The notes under the pieces: model-generated
What the model saw: only the letters and a program-made list of their open reading frames with translations
The model's database searches: none
Told to the model about the DNA's origin: nothing
NCBI RefSeq assembly: GCF_002280785.1
Contig: NZ_NCEQ01000001.1
Location: 186,001 to 250,000, forward strand
Reading direction: 5' to 3'
Source of the DNA: Brevundimonas subvibrioides
GTDB lineage: Bacteria; Pseudomonadota; Alphaproteobacteria; Caulobacterales; Caulobacteraceae
Length of the DNA stretch: 64,000 nt
Shown here: positions 34,333-41,902 of the stretch, piece after piece
How the letters are laid out: each line of letters begins with the position of its first letter
Position numbering within the stretch: position 1 is the stretch's first letter
Program-made: the position numbers and the translations under genes

Positions 34333-34803
34333 CTAGGGGATCAGCAGGATCGCGACCGGGATGACCGTCCCGGCGAGCAGCGCCCAGCGCGCGACGATCT
34401 TCAGCCGTCCCATCGTCACGCCCATCCAGACGCCCAGCAGGGTCGACAGGAACAGGCCGACCGCGGCCAGGACGAAGAACCACTGGAGCAGGCTCTTCGA
34501 GAGCGGGGTCGCGGGCTTCCCGGCCTCCTGCGGCGCCGCGGCTCCGGCCGGACGCGCCGTCTCGGGCCGGGGCGTGCGCGGGGGCTGCACGTCGAAGACC
34601 TGGTCCTTGTGCACCCGACCCAGCTTCTCGATCAGCGGTGCGGGCGTATAGCCGGGATGGCTTTCCTGCAGGCGGAAGATCTGCAGGCCGCCGGTCAGCG
34701 CGAACATCAGGATCGAGGGCGCGATGACCATGCCGAGGATCGTGTGAATCTGGCGTGCCAGCATGGGCCAGGCGATCGGCCGCGGCGATGGATTCAAGCT
34801 CAT
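34333..34803 (-). CDS. PepSY-associated transmembrane protein
   Basis: A 156-residue protein with three membrane segments: one at the N-terminus (IHTILGMVIAPSILMFALTGGLQIF, with the conserved RxxH and GxxxxP pattern of the PepSY-TM family) and two near the C-terminus (LQWFFVLAAVGLFLSTLLGVW, WALLAGTVIPVAILLI). A Pro-rich periplasmic linker joins them. Family members are often linked to siderophore or iron uptake and to reductases. Two TonB-dependent receptors lie 7-11 kb away, too far to argue an operon. Start ATG 34803. Confidence 0.7.
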   Translation of the reverse strand: MSLNPSPRPIAWPMLARQIHTILGMVIAPSILMFALTGGLQIFRLQESHPGYTPAPLIEKLGRVHKDQVFDVQPPRTPRPETARPAGAAAPQEAGKPATPLSKSLLQWFFVLAAVGLFLSTLLGVWMGVTMGRLKIVARWALLAGTVIPVAILLIP

Positions 34804-34856
34804 GACGGCTCCGTTTCGGACCTGGAGGCATATCCAGTGCGGACCTTAGACGGACC

Positions 34857-35858
34857 TCACACGGGATTCCGTCGCTGCTGCATCGCGCCGGTCATGGGGA
34901 TGAAGAAGACGCCCACATCGCGGCGTGAACGGACCCGGCCGTCGGCGTCCTTGGTGTAGACATAGAGGACCTGACCGCGGCGGAAGGGCTGGCCGATCGG
35001 GATGATCAGCTTGCCGCCCGGCTTGAGCTGGCGGAACAACTCGGGCGGGGCGTACTGGGCGACGCAGGTCAGCATGATGGTGTCGAAACCCTCGGTCACC
35101 TCGGGCCAGCCGAAATAGCCGTCGCCGACCTTGCCGTGGACATTGTCGTAGCCGAGCGGGGCCCAGATCTTGCCGACCGCCTCGCCGATCGGCTGGATGA
35201 TCTCGATGGTGTAGCTGTCGCGGACGATGCGGCTGAGCAGGGACGACTGGAAGCCCGAGCCGGTGCCGATCTCCAGCGTCACATCGGTCGGTTTCGGGGC
35301 CGCGAGCTGGGTCATATAGGCCTGACCCAGATAGTCAGAGAGCACGCTGCCGTGGCCGATGGCCCAGGGCTTGGGGTTCGCCTCCCAGGCCTGATACGCG
35401 GTCGAGGCGTCCGAGGCGTAGGCGTAGTGGAAATACTCGCGCGGCAGGCTTTCGAAGGCCTGGATCACGTTCGGATCGTGGGCCCCGAAACGGCCGTCCA
35501 GATAGGTCCTGATGCGTTCGATGGCGGCGGGCTTGCGAGCCTGGATCTCGGTGAACTGGGCCTCGGTGATCGCGTGGGGACGCTGCGAGGCCTGCATGGC
35601 GGCGTTGAAGCGGGCGTAGGTCCAGGGCTCGCTCGGCATACGGACGGTCGCGGAGACGGCCGAGGCTGCCCCGGCGGCGGCCGTGGCCGGGGCGGCGGGC
35701 GCGGCGGCCCCTGCCCCGCCCGCGGCCTGGGTCGGGTTGAGGCGGGCCTGGACGGACTTCATCGTGGCCTCGTCGCAGGCGGCGAGCCCGGTCAGGGTCG
35801 CGGCGCCGGCGGCGCTCAGCAGGGTGCGGCGGTCCATCATCGTGCGATCAGGGGTCAT
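34857..35858 (-). CDS. Exported protein-L-isoaspartate O-methyltransferase-like protein
   Basis: The 333-residue protein opens with a twin-Arg, lipobox-bearing signal (MDRRTLLSAAGAATLTGLAAC), then an Ala/Pro-rich linker, then a PCMT-type methyltransferase domain from about residue 110 (SLPREYFHYAY, GHGSVLSDYLGQAYMTQ, LEIGTGSGFQSSLLSRI, VGDGYFGWPE, PPELFRQLKPGGKLIIPIG). PCMT repairs isoaspartyl residues using SAM in the cytosol. A predicted periplasmic version has no obvious SAM supply. It overlaps the upstream membrane protein by 4 bp. Confidence 0.8.
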   Translation of the reverse strand: MTPDRTMMDRRTLLSAAGAATLTGLAACDEATMKSVQARLNPTQAAGGAGAAAPAAPATAAAGAASAVSATVRMPSEPWTYARFNAAMQASQRPHAITEAQFTEIQARKPAAIERIRTYLDGRFGAHDPNVIQAFESLPREYFHYAYASDASTAYQAWEANPKPWAIGHGSVLSDYLGQAYMTQLAAPKPTDVTLEIGTGSGFQSSLLSRIVRDSYTIEIIQPIGEAVGKIWAPLGYDNVHGKVGDGYFGWPEVTEGFDTIMLTCVAQYAPPELFRQLKPGGKLIIPIGQPFRRGQVLYVYTKDADGRVRSRRDVGVFFIPMTGAMQQRRNPV

Positions 35859-38443
35859 GCGGGGCTCGTCTGGCTCTGGACAGACTGGCTCGGGCCAGTC
35901 TGCGCCGGGAAGGGGTCAAGGCGGGCGGGCTCGGGGTCCGGCAGGTCGGCAAAGGGATTGGCCGGAACGGCGGGCTCGAACACCGGGATGGTCTTTCGGA
36001 CAGCGGCGGCGACCGGCAGGACGAGGAAGGCGAGGGCATAGAGGCCGGCCGCCACAATCAGCAGGGACGAGAAGCCGACGTCGCGGCTCATCAGATTGGC
36101 GAGCGGCGTGGCGACGACGGAGAAGGCGCCGTTCAGTCCCCAGGCCCAGGGCAGGGCGCGACCGTCGCCGACCTGGATCAGGCCGAGCGGGAACGGCAGG
36201 CCCAGCGCCAATGACACTGGGGCGGCGGCGAGGACGACGAGGCCCGCCTTCATCGCCCACGACTGGTCGAGGGTGCGCATCATGAAGTCCTCGGCGCCGA
36301 CCAGCATGGCGCCGATCCAGCCGAGGACGACGATCAGGCCGATCATGGAGGCGACCTTGGGCATGGCGGCGCACTGGCCGGCGATCATGCTGCCGAGACC
36401 GGAGAAGATCAGCATGGCCGTCAGGACCAGGGCGAAGGCCGACGAATAGTCGTTGAGATAGAAGGCCGCCTTGTCGATCAGGAAGATCTCGACCAGCAGG
36501 AAGCCGAGGCCGAGCGCCGGGAAATACAGGGCGGGCCAGAGTTTCGACTTCTCCTTCACCCCTCCCGCGCGACGGCGGAACAGGGCGGGCGCGGCCAGGA
36601 CCAGAAGGGCGATGACGATGGCCTGACCCAGGACGGCGATGTTCACCAGGGCGCCGATCTCGGCCTGGGGCAGGACCTCGAGCCGCTTGATCAATGTGTC
36701 GAGGCGTTCGAGGCGCAGGGAGGAATAGAAGGCGGGGCGGTCGAGCGTCGCGGGGCGGACGTGGAAGGCCTCGGACGACGGCGACGGGCGACCGGCGAGG
36801 ACGGCGGCGACCTCGTTGGCGATGGCGTCGTCGGGGCCGTTCGAAGTCATCTGGCCGGTGTCGAAGGAGACGCTGGGCAGGTCGTTGAAGAGGGTCGCCC
36901 GAGCCGCGACCACATCCATGCCGGGACGCCAGGAGACGTCGAACGACCGTTCGGCGCACCAGGCCTGAAGCGCGGCCACGTCTGCGGGCGACCAGGCGGT
37001 GGGGCTGATCAGGATGCGGGCGTTCCACGCGGACCGGTAGATCAGGACGTGGGCGGACGGATCGACGATGCCCCTGGCCAGCAGTGCTTCACGGGCAGTC
37101 GAAAGGACCCTCAGGGCATAGACGGGGAAGTCGCGGATAGAGACGGAGATCGACACGGCGCCGCCGGGCTTCAGCGCGGTCAGATAGGCGGCGAGCGCCT
37201 CCTCGGTAACGCCCGTGACATTGGCGGGGGCGGCATCCACGAAGTCGGCGGAGACGTCGATGATGTCGTAGGAATTCGGCCCCGCGCGCCAGGCGGCGGC
37301 GATGGGGCCTCCGTCCAGCAGGGTGACTCTGGCGTCCGCGGCAAGCGCCGGCGACGGGCCGAGGCCGGCGGCGAGGGCGTGACGCAGGACGGGTTCGCCC
37401 TCGACGCCGTCGACGCGGGCGGCGCCGAGCGCCAGGGCCTCGGCGACGCGGAAGCCGCCGGACAGGCCGACGAGCAGGATGGCCGGAGACTGGCGCAGGG
37501 CATAGGGGGCGGCGCTGAGTGCGCTCGGCGCATAGGCGGCGTCGAGCGGACCGGCCTTCGGCAGGGAGGCGATGCGGTTGCCGTCGCGATACAGGCCATA
37601 GGTCGAGGGCGGCCCCGCGATCCCCATCAGGCCGGCGTTGTTGGAGACGTCGGCGTCGACCCGTTCGGTGAAATTCTCGAGCAGCAGATAGTGGCCGCGG
37701 GGCTGGCGGATCTCGGCGACGACGGCCGCGCCCGGGGTATTGAGCGGGGCGTAGATGGCCTTGAACTCGGAGAAGGCCGGGGGCGCGCCGAGGAAGAGGA
37801 TGGCCTCACCGGCGACAAGGGCCGCGCCGGCCAGACCCGCGCCGAGCCAGTTCAGCCGGCCGGGCTGGAACAGGGTCGAGAGGGCCAGCGGAACCAGCAG
37901 GACCGGCGCCAGCAGGAAGGGATGGACGACGAACATCAGGCCGAGCGCCAGGGCCGCGCCGAGCCCTGCGCCGATCAGGTCGTAGCCGTAGACCCGGCCG
38001 ATCTCGCGGTGGTTCAGGACGAAGATCAGGCTGATGTAGAGGCCGGCGAGGAAGAAGAAGGGCAGCAGGGCCGCGTAGTAGAGGCCGATGTTCCTGACCT
38101 GATCGGGCCAGGTGGTCGGGTTCTGAAGCTGCAGCGGGTTGAAGGCGTTGGCCGTGACCAGCTGGTATCCGACGGCCGCCGCGATCACCATCGCCGCCGG
38201 AAGAACGGTCCTCAGGATCACGCCGTGCCGGGCGACACTGTCGCGGAACAGGGCCGTGACGACGCCCGAGAGCGCGAACCCGGCCATGACGATGGAGATG
38301 ATCCAGTAGCCGTACTCCGACCATTTCGCGACGGCGAAATAGCGGGTCAGGGCGTTCTCGATCCCGACCACCCCCATGGCGATCAGGAACAGCGGGATCA
38401 GGGCCGCGCGGGTCTTGCCGGTCAGGTCGGGGGCGGCGGTCAA
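35855..38443 (-). CDS. Large membrane protein with spermidine-synthase-like domain
   Basis: The 862-residue protein has about seven N-terminal helices (from ALIPLFLIAMGVVGIENALTRYF to about residue 265), a soluble Rossmann-like methyltransferase/spermidine-synthase-type domain (about 270-590; SPAILLVGLSGGFRVAEALALGA, VDGVEGEPVLRHAL, YDIIDVSADF), and about six C-terminal helices with GLGFLLVEIFLIDKAAFYLN. This architecture matches membrane-embedded polyamine-synthase-like proteins of unknown reaction. The start is a TTG that overlaps the hydrolase stop (TTGA), and its stop overlaps the methyltransferase start (ATGA), so the three genes are tightly coupled. Confidence 0.75.
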   Translation of the reverse strand: MTAAPDLTGKTRAALIPLFLIAMGVVGIENALTRYFAVAKWSEYGYWIISIVMAGFALSGVVTALFRDSVARHGVILRTVLPAAMVIAAAVGYQLVTANAFNPLQLQNPTTWPDQVRNIGLYYAALLPFFFLAGLYISLIFVLNHREIGRVYGYDLIGAGLGAALALGLMFVVHPFLLAPVLLVPLALSTLFQPGRLNWLGAGLAGAALVAGEAILFLGAPPAFSEFKAIYAPLNTPGAAVVAEIRQPRGHYLLLENFTERVDADVSNNAGLMGIAGPPSTYGLYRDGNRIASLPKAGPLDAAYAPSALSAAPYALRQSPAILLVGLSGGFRVAEALALGAARVDGVEGEPVLRHALAAGLGPSPALAADARVTLLDGGPIAAAWRAGPNSYDIIDVSADFVDAAPANVTGVTEEALAAYLTALKPGGAVSISVSIRDFPVYALRVLSTAREALLARGIVDPSAHVLIYRSAWNARILISPTAWSPADVAALQAWCAERSFDVSWRPGMDVVAARATLFNDLPSVSFDTGQMTSNGPDDAIANEVAAVLAGRPSPSSEAFHVRPATLDRPAFYSSLRLERLDTLIKRLEVLPQAEIGALVNIAVLGQAIVIALLVLAAPALFRRRAGGVKEKSKLWPALYFPALGLGFLLVEIFLIDKAAFYLNDYSSAFALVLTAMLIFSGLGSMIAGQCAAMPKVASMIGLIVVLGWIGAMLVGAEDFMMRTLDQSWAMKAGLVVLAAAPVSLALGLPFPLGLIQVGDGRALPWAWGLNGAFSVVATPLANLMSRDVGFSSLLIVAAGLYALAFLVLPVAAAVRKTIPVFEPAVPANPFADLPDPEPARLDPFPAQTGPSQSVQSQTSPA

Positions 38444-39375
38444 TGGACCGTCCTCGCCACCCGGGTGTCGAGGAAGTCGAGCAGCAGGGCGTTGAACCGC
38501 TCCGGCTCATCGACGAACAGGGCGTGGCCGGCGTCCTCGAAGACGGTCATGGAGGCGTCCGGGTGGGTGCGGACGAGGGTCTCGCCCTGTTCTCGCCAGC
38601 GAGGACGGACGACATAGAGGACGGGGCGGTCGGTGGAATGGACGGCGGCGCGCCAGTATTCGCGGGTGACGTCGTAGGCGAGCAGCCGACGCTCGTCCTC
38701 GACGGTCATGCGCAGGGCCTGATCGGTCAGGCGGGCGCGATAGTCCGCCCCCGGATCATGGGCGAAGATGGAGGCGACGAAGGCGGCGCGGCGGGCGCGG
38801 CGTTCCTGTGGCGTCGGCTCGGGCGGCGGGGTAGCGGACCGCGGCGGAGCCGGGGCGGCGCGCGGCGCCGGTTCCTCACCGATGGAGTTGTCGATCAGGA
38901 CGAGGCCGGCGATCCGGTCGGCCCCGCCGTCGGCGACCCAGGCCAGGCTGTCGAGCACGCCCAGCGACCAGCCGACGAGTACGACCGGGCCTTCGGCGGC
39001 ATGGTCGATCAGCTCGCCGATATCCCGACCACGACGCTCATGGGTGTAGCCGAAGCGGGTCACCTCGCTCTCGCCCTGGCCGCGCGGATCGAGGGCGAGG
39101 ACGTGGTAGCGGTCGGACAGGGCCTCGATCTGGGTCTCGAAGATCCAGGCGGGCATGGTCCAGCCGGGCACGAAGACCACGGTCCGGGCTCCGCTAGGAC
39201 CCGCCTCCAGATAGTGGAGGCGGGCCCCGTCGGAAGTGATGAAACTGCGGCTCTCAGCCGCCGCGACCGCATCCCCCGATACGGCCGTCGCACTCGCGAG
39301 AACGGCTCCGCCCAGCACGCCGACCATGGCCGCCCGTGTCCATGCCGGCAGGGTCAGGTATCCGTTACGCCCCAT
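38440..39375 (-). CDS. Alpha/beta hydrolase, exported or membrane-anchored
   Basis: The 311-residue protein has an N-terminal hydrophobic signal (AAMVGVLGGAVLASATAV), an oxyanion region VFVPGWTMPAW, nucleophile elbow VLVGWSLGVLDSLAW (Ser), a Pro/Ala-rich lid (APRAAPAPPRSATPPPEP) and catalytic His in EDAGHALFVDEP. The broad family includes esterases and haloperoxidase-like enzymes. It is first in the operon with the membrane spermidine-synthase-like and exported PCMT-like genes. Confidence 0.82.
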   Translation of the reverse strand: MGRNGYLTLPAWTRAAMVGVLGGAVLASATAVSGDAVAAAESRSFITSDGARLHYLEAGPSGARTVVFVPGWTMPAWIFETQIEALSDRYHVLALDPRGQGESEVTRFGYTHERRGRDIGELIDHAAEGPVVLVGWSLGVLDSLAWVADGGADRIAGLVLIDNSIGEEPAPRAAPAPPRSATPPPEPTPQERRARRAAFVASIFAHDPGADYRARLTDQALRMTVEDERRLLAYDVTREYWRAAVHSTDRPVLYVVRPRWREQGETLVRTHPDASMTVFEDAGHALFVDEPERFNALLLDFLDTRVARTVH

Positions 39376-39442
39376 CGGGAGGCATGTGACTCACACCCGC
39401 GTTCGATGTCGATAGGGTTCCCCGGAGGCGGGAGCGATAGGG

Positions 39443-40264
39443 TTAAGGCCGTGGCCCGAACGGCACGACCTTGTTCTCGCGGTCGTGGGCGATGTCGGCG
39501 AGGCCGAGGTAAGGGATGCCCGAGCGCTCGCACCAGAACTGGACGATCTGTTCGCCGGTCAGGCCGAAGTCCGGCTCATTGACCGTGACGTCGGTGAAGC
39601 GGCCGGCGCGAATGCCGGCGACGCGGCGGATCGACGGCTGGCTGGTCAGGTGGAACATCATCCGGTCGATGCGGTAGGCGGCCTCGGACACGTCCTCGAG
39701 CATCAGGATGTGACCGGTCAGGTCGGGCTCCAGCGGGGTGCCCAGCAGCTGGTCGAGGACCGTCAGGTTGAAGGCGACGGCCGGGCGGGGATCGCTGAGC
39801 AACGACGGCTCCAGACCCTCGGTCTCGCCCTTGCGCAGCCAGTTCAGGGAGCGGAAGCCGGTCGGATCGTTGCGCACGCCGTCGGAGGCCATCGGGCCGT
39901 GGGCGACGTTGAAGCCGTTCCTGTAGAGGATGGCCAGCATCGAGCCGACGTCGGAATAGCCGAGATACCGTTTCCGCCTCGCCACCTCGGTCAGGCGCGG
40001 CATGACCGCCTCGGCGATGCGGCAGGAGCCGTAACCGCCGCGCGCGAACCAGATGTGATCCAGACGCGGGTCGTTGGCGAACTCGACGAAGGCATCGGCG
40101 CGGGCGGCGTCATCGCCGGCGAAATGGCCGGACTTGTCGAAACTGTTGGGGTGGAAGGCGACGGTGACCTCGCCCAGCGGGAACTTCAGGTCGAACCAGG
40201 CCTGGATGGCCTCGGCGCGCTCCTTCGCGAAGCGGGACGAGACGGCGACGACCCCGATCTTCAT
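39443..40264 (-). CDS. LD-carboxypeptidase, S66 family (LdcA/MccF-like)
   Basis: The 273-residue protein has the S66 layout. The N-terminal half contains WFARGGYGSCRIAEA and the nucleophile motif LGYSDVGSMLAIL (Ser); the C-terminal half holds LMLEDVSEAAYRIDRM (Glu) and the His-containing end. S66 enzymes remove the terminal D-Ala from murein tetrapeptides, or hydrolyse microcin-type conjugates. The divergent neighbour, 43 bp away, is a Mur ligase, which favours murein tripeptide recycling over immunity. Confidence 0.88.
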   Translation of the reverse strand: MKIGVVAVSSRFAKERAEAIQAWFDLKFPLGEVTVAFHPNSFDKSGHFAGDDAARADAFVEFANDPRLDHIWFARGGYGSCRIAEAVMPRLTEVARRKRYLGYSDVGSMLAILYRNGFNVAHGPMASDGVRNDPTGFRSLNWLRKGETEGLEPSLLSDPRPAVAFNLTVLDQLLGTPLEPDLTGHILMLEDVSEAAYRIDRMMFHLTSQPSIRRVAGIRAGRFTDVTVNEPDFGLTGEQIVQFWCERSGIPYLGLADIAHDRENKVVPFGPRP

Positions 40265-40307
40265 TCTTGTGTTCCCTCCCCGGCTTCTCCTCTTTAGTCA
40301 CCGGACC

Positions 40308-41717
40308 ATGAGCGAACCATCCTATTTCTTCTGCGGCATCGGCGGGTCGGGCATGCTGCCCCTGGCCATGATCGTCCAGGCGCGCGGCGCGGCGATCGAG
40401 GGATCGGACCGGGCGCTGGACCAGGGGCGGACGCCGGAGAAGTTCGACTGGCTTAAGCGCCACGGCGTGGTTCTGCATCCCCAGGACGGGTCCGGGGTGC
40501 GCGGCGACCATATCGTGGTGGCGACCGGGGCGGTCGAGGCCACGGTGCCGGACATCGGGGCGGCGAAGCGGGTGGGCGCAGAGATCGTTACCCGGCCGGA
40601 GTTGCTGAGCCAGATCTTCAACGCGGCCCCAACCTCGGTGGGGGTGGCCGGAACCAGCGGCAAGTCGACGATCACCGGCATGATCGCCTGGATTCTGAGC
40701 CAGTCGGGGCGGGAGCCGACCGTGATGAACGGGGCGGTGATGCGGAATTTCGCCGACGCGGATCATCCGTTCGCCAGCGCCCTGGTGGGCGGCGCCGACC
40801 TGTTCGTGGCCGAGGTGGACGAGTCGGACGGCTCGATCGCCCGCTACGATCCGACGGTGGCCGTAGTGTCGAACATCTCGCTGGACCACAAGTCGATGGA
40901 GGAGCTGCGCGACCTGTTCGGCGGCTTCACGGGCGGGGCGCGGACCGCAGTGCTGAACCTCGACAACGTCGAGACGGCGGCCCTGGCGCAAACCATGGTG
41001 GACCAGGGGCGGGCGGAGACGGTTCTGACCTTCGCCCTGGGCAATGAGGCGGCGGACTATGCGGCGCACGACCTGAAACCCCTGCCCGCCGGCATGACCT
41101 TCGACCTGACCGAGCGCTCGAGCGGGACGCGGATCGCGGCGACCCTGAACGTGCCCGGCGCACACAATGTCGCCAATGCGCTGGCGGCCCTGGGGGCGGT
41201 GCGGGCGCTGGGCGTGCCGCTGGAGGCGGCGGTGACATCGCTGGAGAGCTTCGCCGGGATCAGGCGGCGGATGGAGGTCGTGGGGGTCGCGAACGGGATC
41301 ACCGTTCTGGACGACTTCGCCCACAACCCGGACAAGATCGCCGCGACGGTGAAGACGCTGCACGCCTTCGACGGGCGGTTGCTGATCCTGTTCCAGCCGC
41401 ACGGCTTCGGGCCGCTGAAGCTGATGAAGCGGGAATTCATCGAGACCTTCGCAGGCCTGCTGAAGCCCGACGACCTGCTGCTGATGCCGGAGCCCGTCTA
41501 TTACGGCGGCACCACGGATCGCAGCGTGGGGTCGGAGGACATCGCCTCGGGCGTCCGCACCGAGGGTCGCAACGCCGAGGCCCTGCACGATCGCGCCGCC
41601 TGCGGCGACCGGATCGTGACGCTGGCGAAACCGGGCGACCGGATCATCGTCATGGGGGCGCGGGACGATACTCTGTCCACGTTCGCGGCGGAGTTGCTGG
41701 AACGGTTGCGCGTCTAG
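40308..41717 (+). CDS. Mur ligase (MurC/Mpl-type)
   Basis: The 469-residue protein has an N-terminal Rossmann UDP-binding motif FFCGIGGSGMLPLAM, P-loop GVAGTSGKSTITGMIAW, VAEVDESDGSIARY, SNISLDHKSMEEL, NVPGAHNVANALAALGA and a C-terminal DDFAHNPDKI. This is the MurC/Mpl subgroup. A normal MurC would be expected in the dcw cluster, and the head-to-head LD-carboxypeptidase supports an Mpl-like role, joining recycled tripeptide to UDP-MurNAc. The C-terminal motif AHNP is atypical for both (HHP). ATG 40308 is chosen; the longer open frame upstream overlaps the divergent gene. Confidence 0.8.
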   Translation: MSEPSYFFCGIGGSGMLPLAMIVQARGAAIEGSDRALDQGRTPEKFDWLKRHGVVLHPQDGSGVRGDHIVVATGAVEATVPDIGAAKRVGAEIVTRPELLSQIFNAAPTSVGVAGTSGKSTITGMIAWILSQSGREPTVMNGAVMRNFADADHPFASALVGGADLFVAEVDESDGSIARYDPTVAVVSNISLDHKSMEELRDLFGGFTGGARTAVLNLDNVETAALAQTMVDQGRAETVLTFALGNEAADYAAHDLKPLPAGMTFDLTERSSGTRIAATLNVPGAHNVANALAALGAVRALGVPLEAAVTSLESFAGIRRRMEVVGVANGITVLDDFAHNPDKIAATVKTLHAFDGRLLILFQPHGFGPLKLMKREFIETFAGLLKPDDLLLMPEPVYYGGTTDRSVGSEDIASGVRTEGRNAEALHDRAACGDRIVTLAKPGDRIIVMGARDDTLSTFAAELLERLRV

Positions 41718-41732
41718 GCATTTCCGGATCCC

Positions 41733-41852
41733 AGGATCCCCGCGAAGGTGGGACCCCATGCTTTCATGTGTCACCATGCCTGAAAGCGCTGATGATCAGC
41801 CTTCGGTAAGATAGCCCAGACCTGGCTCCGCGCCTTCGCGGGGATGCACGGA
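41733..41852. repeat. Intergenic hairpin repeat, family R1
   Basis: Left arm GGATCCCCGCGAAGGTGGGA and right arm CTCCGCGCCTTCGCGGGGAT, each with one or two mismatches to the consensus. It ends 50 bp before the start of a TonB-dependent receptor that lacks a signal peptide. Confidence 0.75.
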
Positions 41853-41902
41853 ACAGGGGGAGAGGTCCCCGGCTCAGCCGGTTGGATCCAAGAAAGAGTC
41901 GC

